A stretch of 64,000 nucleotides of DNA from contig NZ_CP150951.2 of NCBI RefSeq assembly GCF_038069655.2, positions 2,134,001 to 2,198,000 of the forward strand. Reading direction: 5' to 3'. The notes beneath the pieces were generated by a model that had not been told where the DNA came from, did not search any database, and saw only the letters and a program-made list of their open reading frames with translations. Positions 53,683-64,000 of this stretch are shown here, piece by piece (positions within the stretch are counted from its first letter, which is position 1; the number at the start of each line of letters is the position of its first letter). This stretch comes from Yoonia sp. BS5-3. GTDB lineage: Bacteria; Pseudomonadota; Alphaproteobacteria; Rhodobacterales; Rhodobacteraceae. A program made the translations under genes and the position numbers.

Positions 53683-55875
53683 TCACTTCCTTTTCCCATA
53701 CCGCGACTTGCCGCCACGCATGCCACCGCGTCCGCCGGTGCTCCGCCCCGCTGCTTTCTGCGCATCGTCGACCGCTTTTTCCACCGCTTGTTGCCGCGCG
53801 AGAGGGTCGTCGCTGATCGTCATATCAACCGTTTCGAGCCGTTTGATTTCGTCCCGTAGCCGGGCGGCCTCTTCGAATTCCAGGTTTTCAGCCGCTTTGC
53901 GCATGTCGTCCCGCAGCCCGTCCAAGACGGCCTGTAGATTGGCCCCGGCCATGGGTTTGTCGACCTTGGCGGTGACCCGGTTCATGTCTACGTCGCCTTT
54001 GTAGAGACCTGCCAGAATATCCTCGACGTTCTTTTTCACCGTTTGCGGCGTGATCCCGTGTTCTTCGTTATAGGCCAACTGTTTCGTCCGCCGCCGGTTG
54101 GTTTCCTTGATTGCCCGGTCCATGGAACCGGTGATCTTATCAGCGTACATGATTACGCGCCCTTCGGCGTTTCGCGCGGCCCGGCCCACGGTCTGCACGA
54201 GCGACGTTTCCGACCGTAGGAACCCTTCCTTATCCGCGTCCAGAATGGCCACCAGCCCGCATTCAGGAATGTCGAGCCCTTCGCGCAAGAGGTTGATCCC
54301 GATCAGCACGTCGAAGGCCCCAAGCCGCAGGTCGCGCAGGATTTCGATACGCTCAATCGTGTCGATGTCGCTGTGCATGTAGCGGACCTTGATCCCTTGT
54401 TCATGCATGTATTCTGTCAGGTCTTCGGCCATCCGTTTTGTTAACGTGGTGACCAGCGTGCGGTAGCCATCGGCGGCCACCTTGCGCACCTCGTCCAGCA
54501 AGTCGTCCACCTGCATGTCTACGGGCCGGATTTCGATTTCCGGATCGATCAGCCCGGTGGGCCGAATGATTTGTTCGGTGAAAACGCCGCCCGCTTGGTC
54601 CAGCTCCCATGATGCAGGGGTTGCGCTGACAAAGATCGATTGTGGGCGCATAGCGTCCCATTCTTCGAACTTGAGCGGCCGGTTATCCATGCAGGAGGGC
54701 AGCCGGAACCCGTGTTCGGCCAGCGTGAATTTGCGCCTGTAGTCGCCTTTGTACATCGCCCCGATCTGCGGGACAGAGACGTGGGATTCATCGGCAAAGA
54801 CGATGGCGTTGTCGGGGATGAATTCGAACAAGGTCGGGGGCGGCTCACCGGGCGCGCGGCCTGTCAGGTAGCGCGAGTAGTTCTCAATCCCGTTGCACAC
54901 ACCTGTTGCCTCGAGCATTTCGAGATCGAAATTGGTGCGTTGTTCCAGCCGCTGTGCCTCAAGCAATTTGCCGTCGGCGACCAATTGATCCAGCCTGATC
55001 CGCAGTTCTTTTTTGATGCCCTGGATCGCCTGCTGCATCGTGGGCCGGGGGGTCACATAGTGGCTGTTCGCATAGATGCGGATTTTTTCGAAAGTGTCCG
55101 TCTTTTCCCCGGTCAGCGGGTCAAATTCGGTGATGTTTTCCAGCTCTTCCCCGAAGAAAGACAGTTTCCACGCCCGGTCATCGAGGTGCGCGGGCCAGAC
55201 CTCCAAGCTGTCGCCGCGCACCCGGAAGCTGCCGCGCTGGAAGGCTTGATCATTGCGCCGGTATTGCTGGGCAATCAGGTCGGCCATGATCTTGCGCTGG
55301 TCATACTCGCGCCCTGCATGCAGGTCTTGCGTCATCGCGCCATAGGTTTCGACCGAGCCGATGCCGTAGATGCAGGATACCGAGGCGACGATGATCACAT
55401 CGTCCCGTTCCAGCAGCGCCCGCGTGGCCGAGTGCCGCATCCGGTCGATCTGTTCGTTGATCTGGCTTTCTTTTTCGATGTAAGTGTCGGACCGCGCCAC
55501 ATAGGCTTCGGGTTGGTAGTAGTCGTAGTAACTGACGAAATATTCGACGGCATTGTCGGGGAAGAACCCTTTGAATTCGCCGTATAATTGCGCCGCGAGT
55601 GTCTTGTTGGGGGCAAGGATGATCGCGGGGCGCTGCGTTTCTTCGATCACCTTGGCCATTGTAAAGGTTTTGCCGGTGCCGGTTGCACCCAGCAGGACCT
55701 GATCGCGCTCGCCTTCGTTGATACCGCCCGAAAGCTCGGTGATTGCGGTTGGCTGGTCGCCCGCCGGGTTAAATTCTGTCTGTAGCGCGAAGGCCTTTCC
55801 GCCTTCCAGCTTTTCGCGGGTTTTGACGTCCGGCGCGGGGTTGGACAGGTACATATGCGTGTCGTCTTGGGTCAT
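53683..55875 (-). CDS. uvrB: Excinuclease ABC subunit UvrB
   Basis: 730 aa. Walker A GATGTGKT (63-70), beta-hairpin region [22 protein letters not shown], helicase motifs [17 protein letters not shown], and the C-terminal UVR domain ([24 protein letters not shown]). Loads UvrC at damage sites. The Gly/Arg/Lys-rich tail makes it longer than E. coli UvrB, common in this order. Confidence 0.97.
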   Translation of the reverse strand: MTQDDTHMYLSNPAPDVKTREKLEGGKAFALQTEFNPAGDQPTAITELSGGINEGERDQVLLGATGTGKTFTMAKVIEETQRPAIILAPNKTLAAQLYGEFKGFFPDNAVEYFVSYYDYYQPEAYVARSDTYIEKESQINEQIDRMRHSATRALLERDDVIIVASVSCIYGIGSVETYGAMTQDLHAGREYDQRKIMADLIAQQYRRNDQAFQRGSFRVRGDSLEVWPAHLDDRAWKLSFFGEELENITEFDPLTGEKTDTFEKIRIYANSHYVTPRPTMQQAIQGIKKELRIRLDQLVADGKLLEAQRLEQRTNFDLEMLEATGVCNGIENYSRYLTGRAPGEPPPTLFEFIPDNAIVFADESHVSVPQIGAMYKGDYRRKFTLAEHGFRLPSCMDNRPLKFEEWDAMRPQSIFVSATPASWELDQAGGVFTEQIIRPTGLIDPEIEIRPVDMQVDDLLDEVRKVAADGYRTLVTTLTKRMAEDLTEYMHEQGIKVRYMHSDIDTIERIEILRDLRLGAFDVLIGINLLREGLDIPECGLVAILDADKEGFLRSETSLVQTVGRAARNAEGRVIMYADKITGSMDRAIKETNRRRTKQLAYNEEHGITPQTVKKNVEDILAGLYKGDVDMNRVTAKVDKPMAGANLQAVLDGLRDDMRKAAENLEFEEAARLRDEIKRLETVDMTISDDPLARQQAVEKAVDDAQKAAGRSTGGRGGMRGGKSRYGKRK

Positions 55876-55907
55876 GGGGCGGCGCGGTCCTTTGGATGGT
55901 CGCGGGG

Positions 55908-56534
55908 TTAGGTCTGATGTGATGCGTCGAGCAATGCGGTCAAGTAGGGTTGCAGTGCGGGTAGGTTGGGGTCTTTGCTCTTACCGCGCAGAACATTCAG
56001 TCCCAATGTGATGGTCGCCCATTGGATAACCCGGCGCGGTGTTGCACCAACAAAGGGCGCCAGTTGTGCAGCGCGGGCCTGTGTCCGGTCCAGGAAATCG
56101 CTGGTGCATAAATCGCAATACGGCTTGAGCAGCGCCTTGGCAAATTCATAGGCCGGGTCACCGCGTAGCCCCTTGGGATCGATCAGGCGGGGTCCTTTAT
56201 CCGTCTGGATGACATTACCCCAATTGAGATCGCCATGTATGACCTGCTCGGCCGGATTGCTGCGTCGCAGTTCATCGAACAATGCGTGCCAAATGCTGTT
56301 GAGGTAGATAGCCGGGCCCGTGCCCGGCTGGAGATGACGTAGGAAGTTGATCCCGCTGCCTTCGCCAGACCGATGCAGTGCCTTGTATGTCTTAAGCACC
56401 GCAGGCCCGCGCGGCGAGGCCACTTTGAACACAAAGGCCCGCCGCGTTTTTTGCAACAGATGCAGATCGGTCAGTTGCCATTTGGCGGCGATTTTTTTGG
56501 TGACGTCAGGCAGTGTTGAGGAATGGTTATTCAC
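55908..56534 (-). CDS. Aminoglycoside phosphotransferase-like kinase, internally shortened
   Basis: 208 aa from a GTG at 56534 with AGGA five bases upstream (frame open to 56552). [16 protein letters not shown] holds the ATP-binding Lys and [25 protein letters not shown] the catalytic HGDxxxxN and DPK. Between [14 protein letters not shown] and [13 protein letters not shown] the part expected in APH(6)-like kinases (middle of the fold, roughly 60-75 residues) is absent, so function is doubtful. Confidence 0.7.
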   Translation of the reverse strand: MNNHSSTLPDVTKKIAAKWQLTDLHLLQKTRRAFVFKVASPRGPAVLKTYKALHRSGEGSGINFLRHLQPGTGPAIYLNSIWHALFDELRRSNPAEQVIHGDLNWGNVIQTDKGPRLIDPKGLRGDPAYEFAKALLKPYCDLCTSDFLDRTQARAAQLAPFVGATPRRVIQWATITLGLNVLRGKSKDPNLPALQPYLTALLDASHQT

Positions 56535-56633
56535 GGTGATCCTGCCGCCCAAATGGGCGTTGGCTTGGGGTTTCTTGGGTGGGCGCTATCCTCTGCCTGT
56601 CGGCCCGAAGATGCAAGAAGCCGTCCTGACACG

Positions 56634-57746
56634 TTATGTCAGTAGAATGTCGCTTAACGTGCCATGCATCGATAAATCGGCGTTCAGGATCAGCGTATCT
56701 TCGGTCTTTTGGCCGATCAATTGCCCCTGCCTATCGGCGCCGATGCAAGCTGCCGGGATCGTTGTGGCCATACGCAGCGCAGATGCGGCAGGGATCCCAA
56801 CCTTTTGGACAAGCCGGGTCAGGGCTGCGGCCATAGTCAGATGCGCCCCGGCCAGCGCGCCTTCGGCGTTCACCAGTTTGCCATCCTTCAGCTGGATGGT
56901 CTGGCTATAAAGTTCAAATTGATTGGGGCCGCCGACCGTGGCCATTGCGTCTGAGACAAGGAACATTCTATCCGGGGTGGGACGTGCCCGGATTGCCAGC
57001 CCGAGCATGCTGTCATCAACATGGTGGCCGTCGCAGATAATCCCGGCGTAACAATGACTGTTGATCGCCGCCCCCACGGCGCCGGGTGCCCGCCCTTCCA
57101 TCGCGGACATGGCGTTGAACAGATGTGTGATACATGTGGCGCCCGCAGCGATTGCCGTCTGCATTTGATCTGCGGCTGCATTGGTATGCCCCAGTGACAC
57201 GACGGCCCCCAGCCCTGTCAGCGTCTTGATCTGGGCCGCAGTGCAGCTTTCCGGGGCGAGCGTGATCATCACCCCCAGCCCTGCTTTGCGCAACCCGCCT
57301 ACGATGTTGATCGTGTGATCATCAAGCGGGCGAATGAAGGTCCCCGCATGGGTGCCACGCTTTGCCGGGGCGATATGCGGCCCTTCGATATGTAGCCCGA
57401 GCATCCCCGGCGCGTCTTTGGCCGAAATGGCTGCATCAGCTGCGCGGGCCAACACATCGGGATGATCGGTGATCACCGTTGGCATCAGGGCGGTGGTGCC
57501 AAAACGCCGATGCGCGGCCAGGATGGTTTTGATCCCCATCGCATCTGGCTGGTTATTGAGCATCACCCCGCCACCGCCATTCACCTGCAGATCGACAAAA
57601 CCCGGGCTGACCAGGCCGCTGATCTGCCGCGCGGTGGCAGGCGCTTTTTCAATGCGGGTGATTTGACCATCATCAAGCAAGACCCCCAGACCCGCATGAA
57701 TGCTGTGCCCGTCGAAAAGCCGATCTGGCGCGATCCATTCACCCAT
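56634..57746 (-). CDS. nagA: N-acetylglucosamine-6-phosphate deacetylase
   Basis: 370 aa from MGEWIAPDRLFDG, overlapping the kinase stop by eight bases. LVSPGFVDLQVNGGGGVM, GLHIEGPHIAPAKRGTH (metal Glu), SLGHTNAAADQ, THLFNAMSAMEGR and FLVSDAM are NagA signatures. Converts GlcNAc-6-P to glucosamine-6-P. Confidence 0.95.
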   Translation of the reverse strand: MGEWIAPDRLFDGHSIHAGLGVLLDDGQITRIEKAPATARQISGLVSPGFVDLQVNGGGGVMLNNQPDAMGIKTILAAHRRFGTTALMPTVITDHPDVLARAADAAISAKDAPGMLGLHIEGPHIAPAKRGTHAGTFIRPLDDHTINIVGGLRKAGLGVMITLAPESCTAAQIKTLTGLGAVVSLGHTNAAADQMQTAIAAGATCITHLFNAMSAMEGRAPGAVGAAINSHCYAGIICDGHHVDDSMLGLAIRARPTPDRMFLVSDAMATVGGPNQFELYSQTIQLKDGKLVNAEGALAGAHLTMAAALTRLVQKVGIPAASALRMATTIPAACIGADRQGQLIGQKTEDTLILNADLSMHGTLSDILLT

Positions 57747-58647
57747 GACGCATCCCTTCCTGCCAGGCTGCATAGGCCGCCCCCCGCGCACCGCTGCTGC
57801 TGCCGCCTGCGGCGGTCACAATTGGTGGTGTCGGGAAATCGGCCAGCCGCGCGCGCATCAGCGCCGCTGTGAGATCATCCGCCACCCCTCCCACCTGGCT
57901 CAGCCCGCCGCCGATCACGATGATATTGGGATCAATCGTCAGGGTCAGGTTCCGCATAAGATCGGCCACCAGATCGCACCAGAGCGTCCAGACAGTTTGC
58001 ATGTCGCCGTCTTTGCGTGCAGTGATTTGTTCTGGCGGTAAGACCTGCCCGGTCAATGCGTTGCAAATCCGCGTCAGGCCAGGCCCTGCGATCAATGTCT
58101 CGGCGCAGCCAATGCGCCCGCAGCCGCAGCGCACCAGCGGTAGCCCATATTCGGCGACCAGATGGGCCGGTGCGGCGCTGTGCCCGACTTCGCCTTGCAT
58201 TTGATTGGGCCCGTGCAAGAGGGCCCCATCAATCGCGATCCCGCCGCCAATCCCCGTGCCCAGTGTCATCGACAGGACGATTTTGTGCCCGCGACCTGCG
58301 CCAAACACAGCCTCGGACAGGGCCATGGCTTTGCAATCATTCAGATAGGTGATGGGCTGCCCGGCGGCTGCGCTGATATCTGCTGGAAGCGGATGCCCGG
58401 AGGCACAAAGATTGGCTGCAAGAACCAATCCTGTGACTGGATGCACAAGCCCCGCCGCCCCGATCCCAATTGGCAGATCAGGGCCCGTCTGTGCCTGTGC
58501 CCATGCGATATGCTGGCCCAGCATGTCCAGCAGCGCCGTATAATCGGATGGGGTCGCGCTGCGCCTACTTGCGCAGGTATCCCAATTTTCATCAAAGAGC
58601 TGGATTTCCGTCTTGGTCCCCCCAAGATCGATGCCTGCCGCGATCAT
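57739..58647 (-). CDS. nagK: ROK-family N-acetylglucosamine kinase
   Basis: 302 aa. GIDLGGTKTEIQLFD (ATP loop), LNDCKAMALSE, TLGTGIGGGIAIDG, GEVGHSAAP and the ROK zinc site CGCGRIGCAET. Coupled to nagA, so the substrate is probably GlcNAc. No transporter or nagB in the window. Confidence 0.9.
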   Translation of the reverse strand: MIAAGIDLGGTKTEIQLFDENWDTCASRRSATPSDYTALLDMLGQHIAWAQAQTGPDLPIGIGAAGLVHPVTGLVLAANLCASGHPLPADISAAAGQPITYLNDCKAMALSEAVFGAGRGHKIVLSMTLGTGIGGGIAIDGALLHGPNQMQGEVGHSAAPAHLVAEYGLPLVRCGCGRIGCAETLIAGPGLTRICNALTGQVLPPEQITARKDGDMQTVWTLWCDLVADLMRNLTLTIDPNIIVIGGGLSQVGGVADDLTAALMRARLADFPTPPIVTAAGGSSSGARGAAYAAWQEGMRHG

Positions 58648-58852
58648 GGTCAGGCTTTCACGCGAAAAAGAGGGGCTGAATACAAGAGCGTGTCCATTTT
58701 GGCTTCTGACCTGCCGGGGGCTAAGGTGCGGGTGAAGTTGAACTGGAACCGCTTGCGGGTCAATCCATGTGTGCCCGTAAACTTGGACATAATGACGTCT
58801 TGCGCAGGGCCTCTATCCTCCGGTATTTGGGCCATAGCCAAGGGAGACTGCG

Positions 58853-59164
58853 ATGCCTGCACGAATCTATAAGCCAGCGAAAACCGCCATGTCATCTGGC
58901 ACAGCCAAGACCCGGCATTGGGTGCTGGAATATGTTGCGGACACGGCCCGCGAGATTGATCCGCTGATGGGCTGGACGTCATCGAAAGATACGCAGGCCC
59001 AGGTCAAGCTGAGCTTTGACAGCAAAGAGGCCGCCCTTGAATATGCCCGCGACAATGGCATTGATGCGGCTGTGCAAGAGCCCAAAACGCGCAAAGCCAA
59101 TATCCGCCCCGGCGGCTATGGTGAGAATTTCGCAACCAATCGTCGGGGCGCCTGGACCCACTAA
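58853..59164 (+). CDS. Complex I accessory subunit (NDUFS4-like, ETC complex I family)
   Basis: 103 aa. [44 protein letters not shown] and [12 protein letters not shown] match the NDUFS4 domain of alphaproteobacterial and mitochondrial complex I. GGGAG before the ATG. Single gene between nagK and tRNA-Arg. Confidence 0.93.
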   Translation: MPARIYKPAKTAMSSGTAKTRHWVLEYVADTAREIDPLMGWTSSKDTQAQVKLSFDSKEAALEYARDNGIDAAVQEPKTRKANIRPGGYGENFATNRRGAWTH

Positions 59165-59227
59165 GCCGGCTTGCTGATCTTCGGTCTTGCAATACATGCC
59201 TGTCCTGCGCAATACCTCGGGCCGAGC

Positions 59228-59304
59228 GGTCCGGTAGCTCAACTGGATAGAGCAGCTGACTTCTAATCAGCAGGTTGAGGGTTCGAGTCCTTCCCGGATC
59301 GCCA
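59228..59304 (+). tRNA. tRNA-Arg (TCT anticodon)
   Basis: 77 nt with encoded CCA. Acceptor GGTCCGG pairs with CCGGATC (one G-U), D stem GCTC/GAGC, anticodon stem GCTGA/TCAGC with loop CTTCTAA, T arm GAGGG-TTCGAGT-CCTTC. Reads AGA codons. Confidence 0.97.
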
Positions 59305-59360
59305 TATTTTTTTCGCAACCTGTTTTGGTGCTTGTTTCCAGTTTTCCCTGACCCGCGGTG

Positions 59361-61499
59361 TCAACCAAACCTGATATGGTTGTCGCCAATCGTTTCGACC
59401 AGCGGCTGGAGCTGTTTTTCGTACACTTTCCATTTGGCTTTGGATGACTTGTAAAGCGGCTGGCGTACCTGTTGCAGGCTTGAGGTTCGTACCCGGCGTT
59501 CCCCTTTGTAAAACTCAAGGCAAGCGGCATCCCATTCCAGATCGCAATGGTCGATGATCCGGCGTGCCTCGGTTTCGAAATCGTCAACGAGGTTTTCGTA
59601 ATGGACCGTGTGAAACGCCCCTTTGGGGAGCGTTGCATGCCAATGGTCCATCAGGCGGACATAATTGTTGTAATAACGCCCTAGTTCCACTTGATCATAG
59701 CTGTGCAGCTGGCTGCGTTCGAACACGCGGGTGAAGCAGGACAAGCAGGTATCGAACGGGTTGCGGGCGATATGGATGATTTTAGCATTGGGCATCAGCG
59801 CGTGGATCAGCCCGACCATGTGAAAATTGGCGGGCATCTTATCCACGATATGCGCTGTGCCAGGTGCATGTTTGTCCAGGTTGTCGATATAGGTTGTGAT
59901 TTTGCGCGTCAGCTCGGCCCCGGCCATGTTCGCGACATTTGTTGCCAAATCCGAGCGTTGCCCATCGGCATGTAGGCCAAACAGATTGTTCATGTCGTTT
60001 AGCTCGCCTGCGCCAAAGACTTCCGGATGGGCGTTGAGAATGGATTCGGTCAATGTGGTGCCTGAGCGCGGCATACCCAGCACAAAAATGGCCTGATCGG
60101 ACTGGATTGCATGTGTCCGCAAATCGGCGATAAATGCTGCATCGAAGGTTTTGATCAGGTTGTCGGTCGCGAGGTCCGACCGGCCTGCATCATAGTCGAT
60201 GATGCGCCGCTTGATCCGCGCCCCTTCGGCGAAATGCGAAAATGCATCTTCATAAGCTTTCATATCCTCATAGGCTTTGCCCATGGCATAATGAAAGGCG
60301 ACGGCCTTGGCCGGGATCATCTTATCGGCCGTTGCTGCCGCGTCTTTGAGCGCCAGGAAAACCGGATGATCGGCGCTCATTTTTTCAAGGCGGGCCATGG
60401 CGACATGGGCCGATAGCGGGTCTTGGGATTGTTCAGCGGCGGCTTCGAAAACTGCTTTGGCCTGCGCAAAGTCGCCTTTTTCCATCATCAGATGACCCAA
60501 TGCGATGCGGGTCGCGCTCATTTTTGGGTTCAGCTCTCGCGCTTTTTCATAGTTTGCGAACCCGGCCTCGACGTCGCCCAAATTGGCCTGGGCCATGCCG
60601 ATTTGATGATAGGCACCTGCGTTCTGCGGATCCAGGCGTGCCGCTTTTTCCGCCTCGAGCAGGGCAAGCTGCGGATGGTTCTTTTCATAAAGAACCTGCG
60701 CCAGCCCCACATAGCCATCGGCTTTGTTTTCATCCAAAGCGATGGCGTTCCGAAAGGCTGTTTCGGCGGCATCCAGATCATTGCTGACCATGTGCAAGCG
60801 GCCAATATTGCGTTGCAGCTCAGGATCGCGAGGCGCTGTGGCGACACGGTCTTGGGTCAATTTTTCCGCTTCGGCGTAACGCTCGGCCTCGATCAAGGCA
60901 GAGGTCAGGTTATTGGCCGCGTCCGTATAGTGCGGATTGGCGGAATAGGCCTGCCGATAATAGTCAATGGCGGCGTCCTGGTCGCCTTTGTCCCGTGCGA
61001 TGCTGCCCAGATTATTGAGAGCAGGTCCAAAATCAGCGTTGAGTGCGATCGCACGCTTTTGGCTGGCTTCGGCCTCGATGGGCTCGTCAGCATCGTAATA
61101 GGCCAGACCGAGATTGGAATGCGCCGCAGGATTGCTTGGGTCCAATTGGATCGCACGTTTGCCGGTGTTGATCGCCTCGTCGTATTTGCCAGCCTTACGC
61201 AGAATCTCAACAAAATTGACCAGGAACCCCGGATTATTCGGCTGTAGTTTGATGGCCTGCGCCATTGCCTTGAGCGCAGGATCTAACTGGTTGGTTTGAA
61301 AAGCAATGAGCCCCAGCATTTGGTGCGCATGTGCATGTTGCGGGGCGGCTTGAACCACTTTGCTGAACAAGGTGACGGCAGGTTTGAATTGCCCTTTTTG
61401 ATAATGTGCCATGCCTTGATCAAAGGCTTGCGCAACTGTCAGGTTTTGGCTGTTTGCTATCGCTTTTCCTGTCCGGTTCGGACAGTACAATGTCTGCAT
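59361..61499 (-). CDS. TPR-repeat sulfotransferase family protein
   Basis: 712 aa from an ATG at 61499; 54 upstream codons are not coding. N-terminal about ten TPR repeats (e.g. AAHSNLGLAYYDADEPIEAE, ALNNLGSIARDKGDQDAAID). C-terminal sulfotransferase: FVLGMPRSGTTLTESILNAHPEV (PAPS 5' site) and IARNPFDTCLSCFTR (3' site). Probably sulfates a protein or glycan, TPRs binding the target. Head-to-head with the adhesin remnant. Confidence 0.9.
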   Translation of the reverse strand: MQTLYCPNRTGKAIANSQNLTVAQAFDQGMAHYQKGQFKPAVTLFSKVVQAAPQHAHAHQMLGLIAFQTNQLDPALKAMAQAIKLQPNNPGFLVNFVEILRKAGKYDEAINTGKRAIQLDPSNPAAHSNLGLAYYDADEPIEAEASQKRAIALNADFGPALNNLGSIARDKGDQDAAIDYYRQAYSANPHYTDAANNLTSALIEAERYAEAEKLTQDRVATAPRDPELQRNIGRLHMVSNDLDAAETAFRNAIALDENKADGYVGLAQVLYEKNHPQLALLEAEKAARLDPQNAGAYHQIGMAQANLGDVEAGFANYEKARELNPKMSATRIALGHLMMEKGDFAQAKAVFEAAAEQSQDPLSAHVAMARLEKMSADHPVFLALKDAAATADKMIPAKAVAFHYAMGKAYEDMKAYEDAFSHFAEGARIKRRIIDYDAGRSDLATDNLIKTFDAAFIADLRTHAIQSDQAIFVLGMPRSGTTLTESILNAHPEVFGAGELNDMNNLFGLHADGQRSDLATNVANMAGAELTRKITTYIDNLDKHAPGTAHIVDKMPANFHMVGLIHALMPNAKIIHIARNPFDTCLSCFTRVFERSQLHSYDQVELGRYYNNYVRLMDHWHATLPKGAFHTVHYENLVDDFETEARRIIDHCDLEWDAACLEFYKGERRVRTSSLQQVRQPLYKSSKAKWKVYEKQLQPLVETIGDNHIRFG

Positions 61500-61501
61500 A
61501 A

Positions 61502-64000
61502 GATATTCTGATCGACAAAGATGCGTTCGGAACGATTGCAAATTCAGGGACCATCGACGCTTTCGTATCTTCACCCACGACCTATTATGCGCTGGCCTAG
61601 GTATTGTCGTTGGCGGGGATTTGGGTGGTACCATGACAAATGATGGTACGATCTCTGCCAATGTCAGCGGGCCGGCATCGGCCTTTGCCTATCGTGTAGG
61701 CGTCTTTGGCGGCATCAGTGGCGCGTTTGATCATGCGGGCACAATCGCGGCGGAAGCCAACGCGACAGGGGCTGGAGAAGCCGAGGCGATTGGGGTTGGC
61801 ATCGATGGTGCGCTGACGGAAATCATTCAGCAATGAGGTGTCAATCTCTGCCACCGCGATCAATAGTGGATCGGATAATGCGACGGCTTATGGCGTCGAT
61901 ATCGGCGCAATCGAAGCCGCCTTTAGCAATGCCGGGACGATCAGTGCTGTAACATTTTAGGGACTACAGGCGTATTTGAAAATTCGGGTTCGATCACCGC
62001 TCAGGCGATAGAGTCGGGCAGCGATTACTTCGCCGAAGTCTATGGCATAAACTTCAACACAATGTCTGGTACCTTTGACAATAGCGGCACAATCAGCGCT
62101 GCGGTCTTTGGTGAGGCTGAAAGCGCCGAAGCCACTGGCTTGCGTGTTGGCTCGGATTTATCGCAGCGTCTCGAGAATAGCGGCATGATCACGGCCTTCG
62201 CTGCGGCGACGTCGTCTGTTAGTGCCATCGGTCTTGATCTTGACGGTATTTCGGGCGAATTTTTGAACAGTGGCACCATCAGCGTATCATCTGTCGCTGA
62301 ATCCGGTGAGGCCTATGGTTATGGCCTCTATTCAGCCGGTGATGTTTCTGGAAGCCTGACCAATAGCGGCACTGTGGCGGCCAGTGCAGATGCTGAGTCT
62401 TATGCGACAATCTATGGTATCTATCTGAGTTCGGGCGTTTCTGGTGAATTGACCAATAGTGGCACGATTACCGCATTTGGTGTTAGCCAATACAGCACGG
62501 CCGAGGCTGTTGGGGTCAGTGCCATAGGTACGTCGGCCGGTGTCATCAGTAATACGGGCACGATTGCGGCAGCGGCCACCAATTCCGGGTCTAGTGAGGT
62601 CGGGCTGTATGCAGTTGGTGCCAATGTCTCGCATTTAGATACGGATGGAAGTTTCGAGAATTCCGGCATCATATCTGCGGCAACCGACAATGTCGGTTCG
62701 TCAAGCTATGCGTCTGCCTATGGTGTTTATGTCGGCGACCTTGATGGCACCTTCTCAAACACCGGTACGATCAGCGCGACGGTCAATGGTGTTACCAATA
62801 CAAGCAGCGCCGCCGTCTATGGACTTTATGTCGGCACATTCGATGGTGAGATCACGAACGCCGGCACCATTTCGGTGAGCGGTGACGCACAGGATGCCTA
62901 TGCGATCTACCTTGGCGGCGGCACGGGTACGCTGAACCTGTCTACTGACGATGATATAACTGGTACCATCTCAGTTGCTGAGCATGATGTTAATCTGGTT
63001 GCAGATGACAGCAGCACGGTCTTTGTGTTTGAAGATCGCGACACTGCTACGGGTGTCTTTGATGCAAGCGTGACCAACGACACCGTCGCCTGGTTTGTCG
63101 AAGACGAGGGCGGTACCGCCCCAATCTATGCCGCTGTCGCAGCCGCCGATATTCAACTGAATAATGGTTCCTTGGCTGGAATTGGCGCCCTTGCGGATGG
63201 GCTTAGCGCAGGCCTGCCGACAGGTTCGGCGCCTGAGGCGAGCCGCGGTCATCTGTCCTTTGATGAGGGCACGCCCGGGTTCCGCCCGTTTGTGTCGGCC
63301 AATATTTCAACCACAGAATATGATGGCGTTGATCAGGCGAACGCCGCTGAAGCGACTATCTTTGACGGCACTTTTGGCTATGCGGGGCAGTTGGCCTCTG
63401 GCCTGGGTGTATCGGTTGGGGCGGGCGTTTTTTCGGTTGATGGTTCCTCGGGCCCGAATGACTATACCAGCAATGGTTTCTTCGGTGGTGTGACACTGGG
63501 ACAAGACGTCGGCGGCTTTGTATTGGAGGGCGGCGTTGGGTTCGGTGCGATCGGGACTGAGAATGCCCGTGGTATAGATGGTAGCGATGACGCGGAAGCC
63601 ACGATTGATAGTCTTTTCACCACCGTCCATGCCGGGTTGTCCCGTGGTTTTGCCATGGATAACGGCCTATCCGTTACCGGTTTTGGTCAGGTCCGACATA
63701 CCAGCCTGGCGGTAGACGAATATGAAGAGAGCGGCTCGATCGCGGATGCAACGGTTGACGACTACACAACTGCCACCACCGAGCTGAAACTTGGTTTGGA
63801 GGGCGCCTATGCCGTTGGTGAAACAGGCACAGTCACTGGCGCCGTAACATACACATCGCGCGTTGCGGGCGGCGATGACGATATTGACGTCACCGTTTTC
63901 GGTGCGACGGAGCTCCTTGCTTCGACTGCAGCGGATTATTCCGGCGCAGGTGCCGAGATCGGCTATGAAATGGCGTTCGGCACGGGTGGTTTCCTGAATA
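61502..64000 (+). pseudogene. Autotransporter adhesin, 5'-truncated and frameshifted, 3' end off window
   Basis: Repeats of about 30-40 residues (pattern AYGLYVG...GxFxNSGTISA) recur from 61528 to about 62900, followed by a beta-barrel autotransporter domain from about 63230. The reading frame is open from about 61957 to the right edge. Upstream parts are split: a TAG near 61599, a TGA at 61834 and a TAG at 61958 each separate segments that together form the repeat. No start codon, ribosome site or signal peptide precedes it; the match begins next to the divergent TPR gene. The gene has therefore lost its 5' end and probably cannot be expressed. Confidence 0.75.

Noticed and set aside
54640-55587. 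315-codon plus-strand frame
   Set aside because: Antisense to uvrB.
60423-61247. 274-codon plus-strand frame
   Set aside because: Antisense to the TPR region of the sulfotransferase.
61600-62900. CRISPR array or non-coding tandem repeat
   Set aside because: The periodicity is at the protein level (NSGTISA-type repeats) with no identical DNA repeats or uniform spacers.

Overview
The window is a gene-dense stretch of a Rhodobacterales (Roseobacter-group) alphaproteobacterial chromosome. Evidence: the split b/b' F0 cluster (atpI-B-E-b'-b), a MipZ division ATPase, an NDUFS4-like complex I subunit, a zf-CHCC protein, a Hint-domain protein, and the order ffh - GNATs - chorismate mutase - rpsP - rimM - trmD - rplS - rpmE. 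No phage, insertion sequence or CRISPR array was seen. Two genes run off the edges: a glutamate synthase-like FMN protein on the left and a degraded autotransporter adhesin on the right.

Layout. 0-5 kb: glutamate synthase-like protein, MipZ, an RhlE-like RNA helicase, an MtfA-like peptidase and a DUF1992 protein. 5-15 kb (mostly minus strand): the translation and export block running from ffh through four coupled GNAT acetyltransferases, chorismate mutase, rpsP, a 46-aa membrane protein, rimM, a VOC protein, trmD, an orphan periplasmic sensor, rplS and rpmE, ending in a secreted glycoside hydrolase whose start overlaps the rpmE terminator. 15-22 kb: a frameshifted membrane protein, an azoreductase with a divergent LysR regulator, a DMT exporter, an EF-hand protein, a Hint protein and small regulators. 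22-29.6 kb: F0 ATP synthase operon, CPBP protease, FadR-type regulator with its operator, OmpA lipoprotein, Ada-type methyltransferase, nth and a PfkB kinase.

29.9-38 kb is accessory: an unusual orphan TRAP receptor, then a surface-glycan set (a sugar-transfer-like protein, a sulfotransferase and a GT14 enzyme), HinT, an ABC ATPase, a zf-CHCC protein, a degenerate epimerase remnant, and a GT32/Anp1-like double glycosyltransferase broken by a deletion and a frameshift. 38-45 kb: iron ABC permease and binding protein (convergent, no ATPase), sulfopyruvate decarboxylase ComDE, and cobalamin genes (DUF1636-cobC-cbiB). 45-53.7 kb: glutathionyl-hydroquinone reductase, an ECF sigma/anti-sigma pair, a secreted-repeat lipoprotein, a SARP-hydrolase fusion, several unknowns, and an AT-richer PIN-like gene. 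53.7-64 kb: uvrB, an internally shortened APH-like kinase, nagA-nagK, the NDUFS4-like subunit, tRNA-Arg(TCT), a TPR-sulfotransferase, and the 5'-truncated, multiply frameshifted adhesin.

Most starts were refined from ribosome binding sites and from 4-bp or 8-bp overlaps with the upstream gene. Functional calls rest on recognised motifs read by eye; no database search was run.
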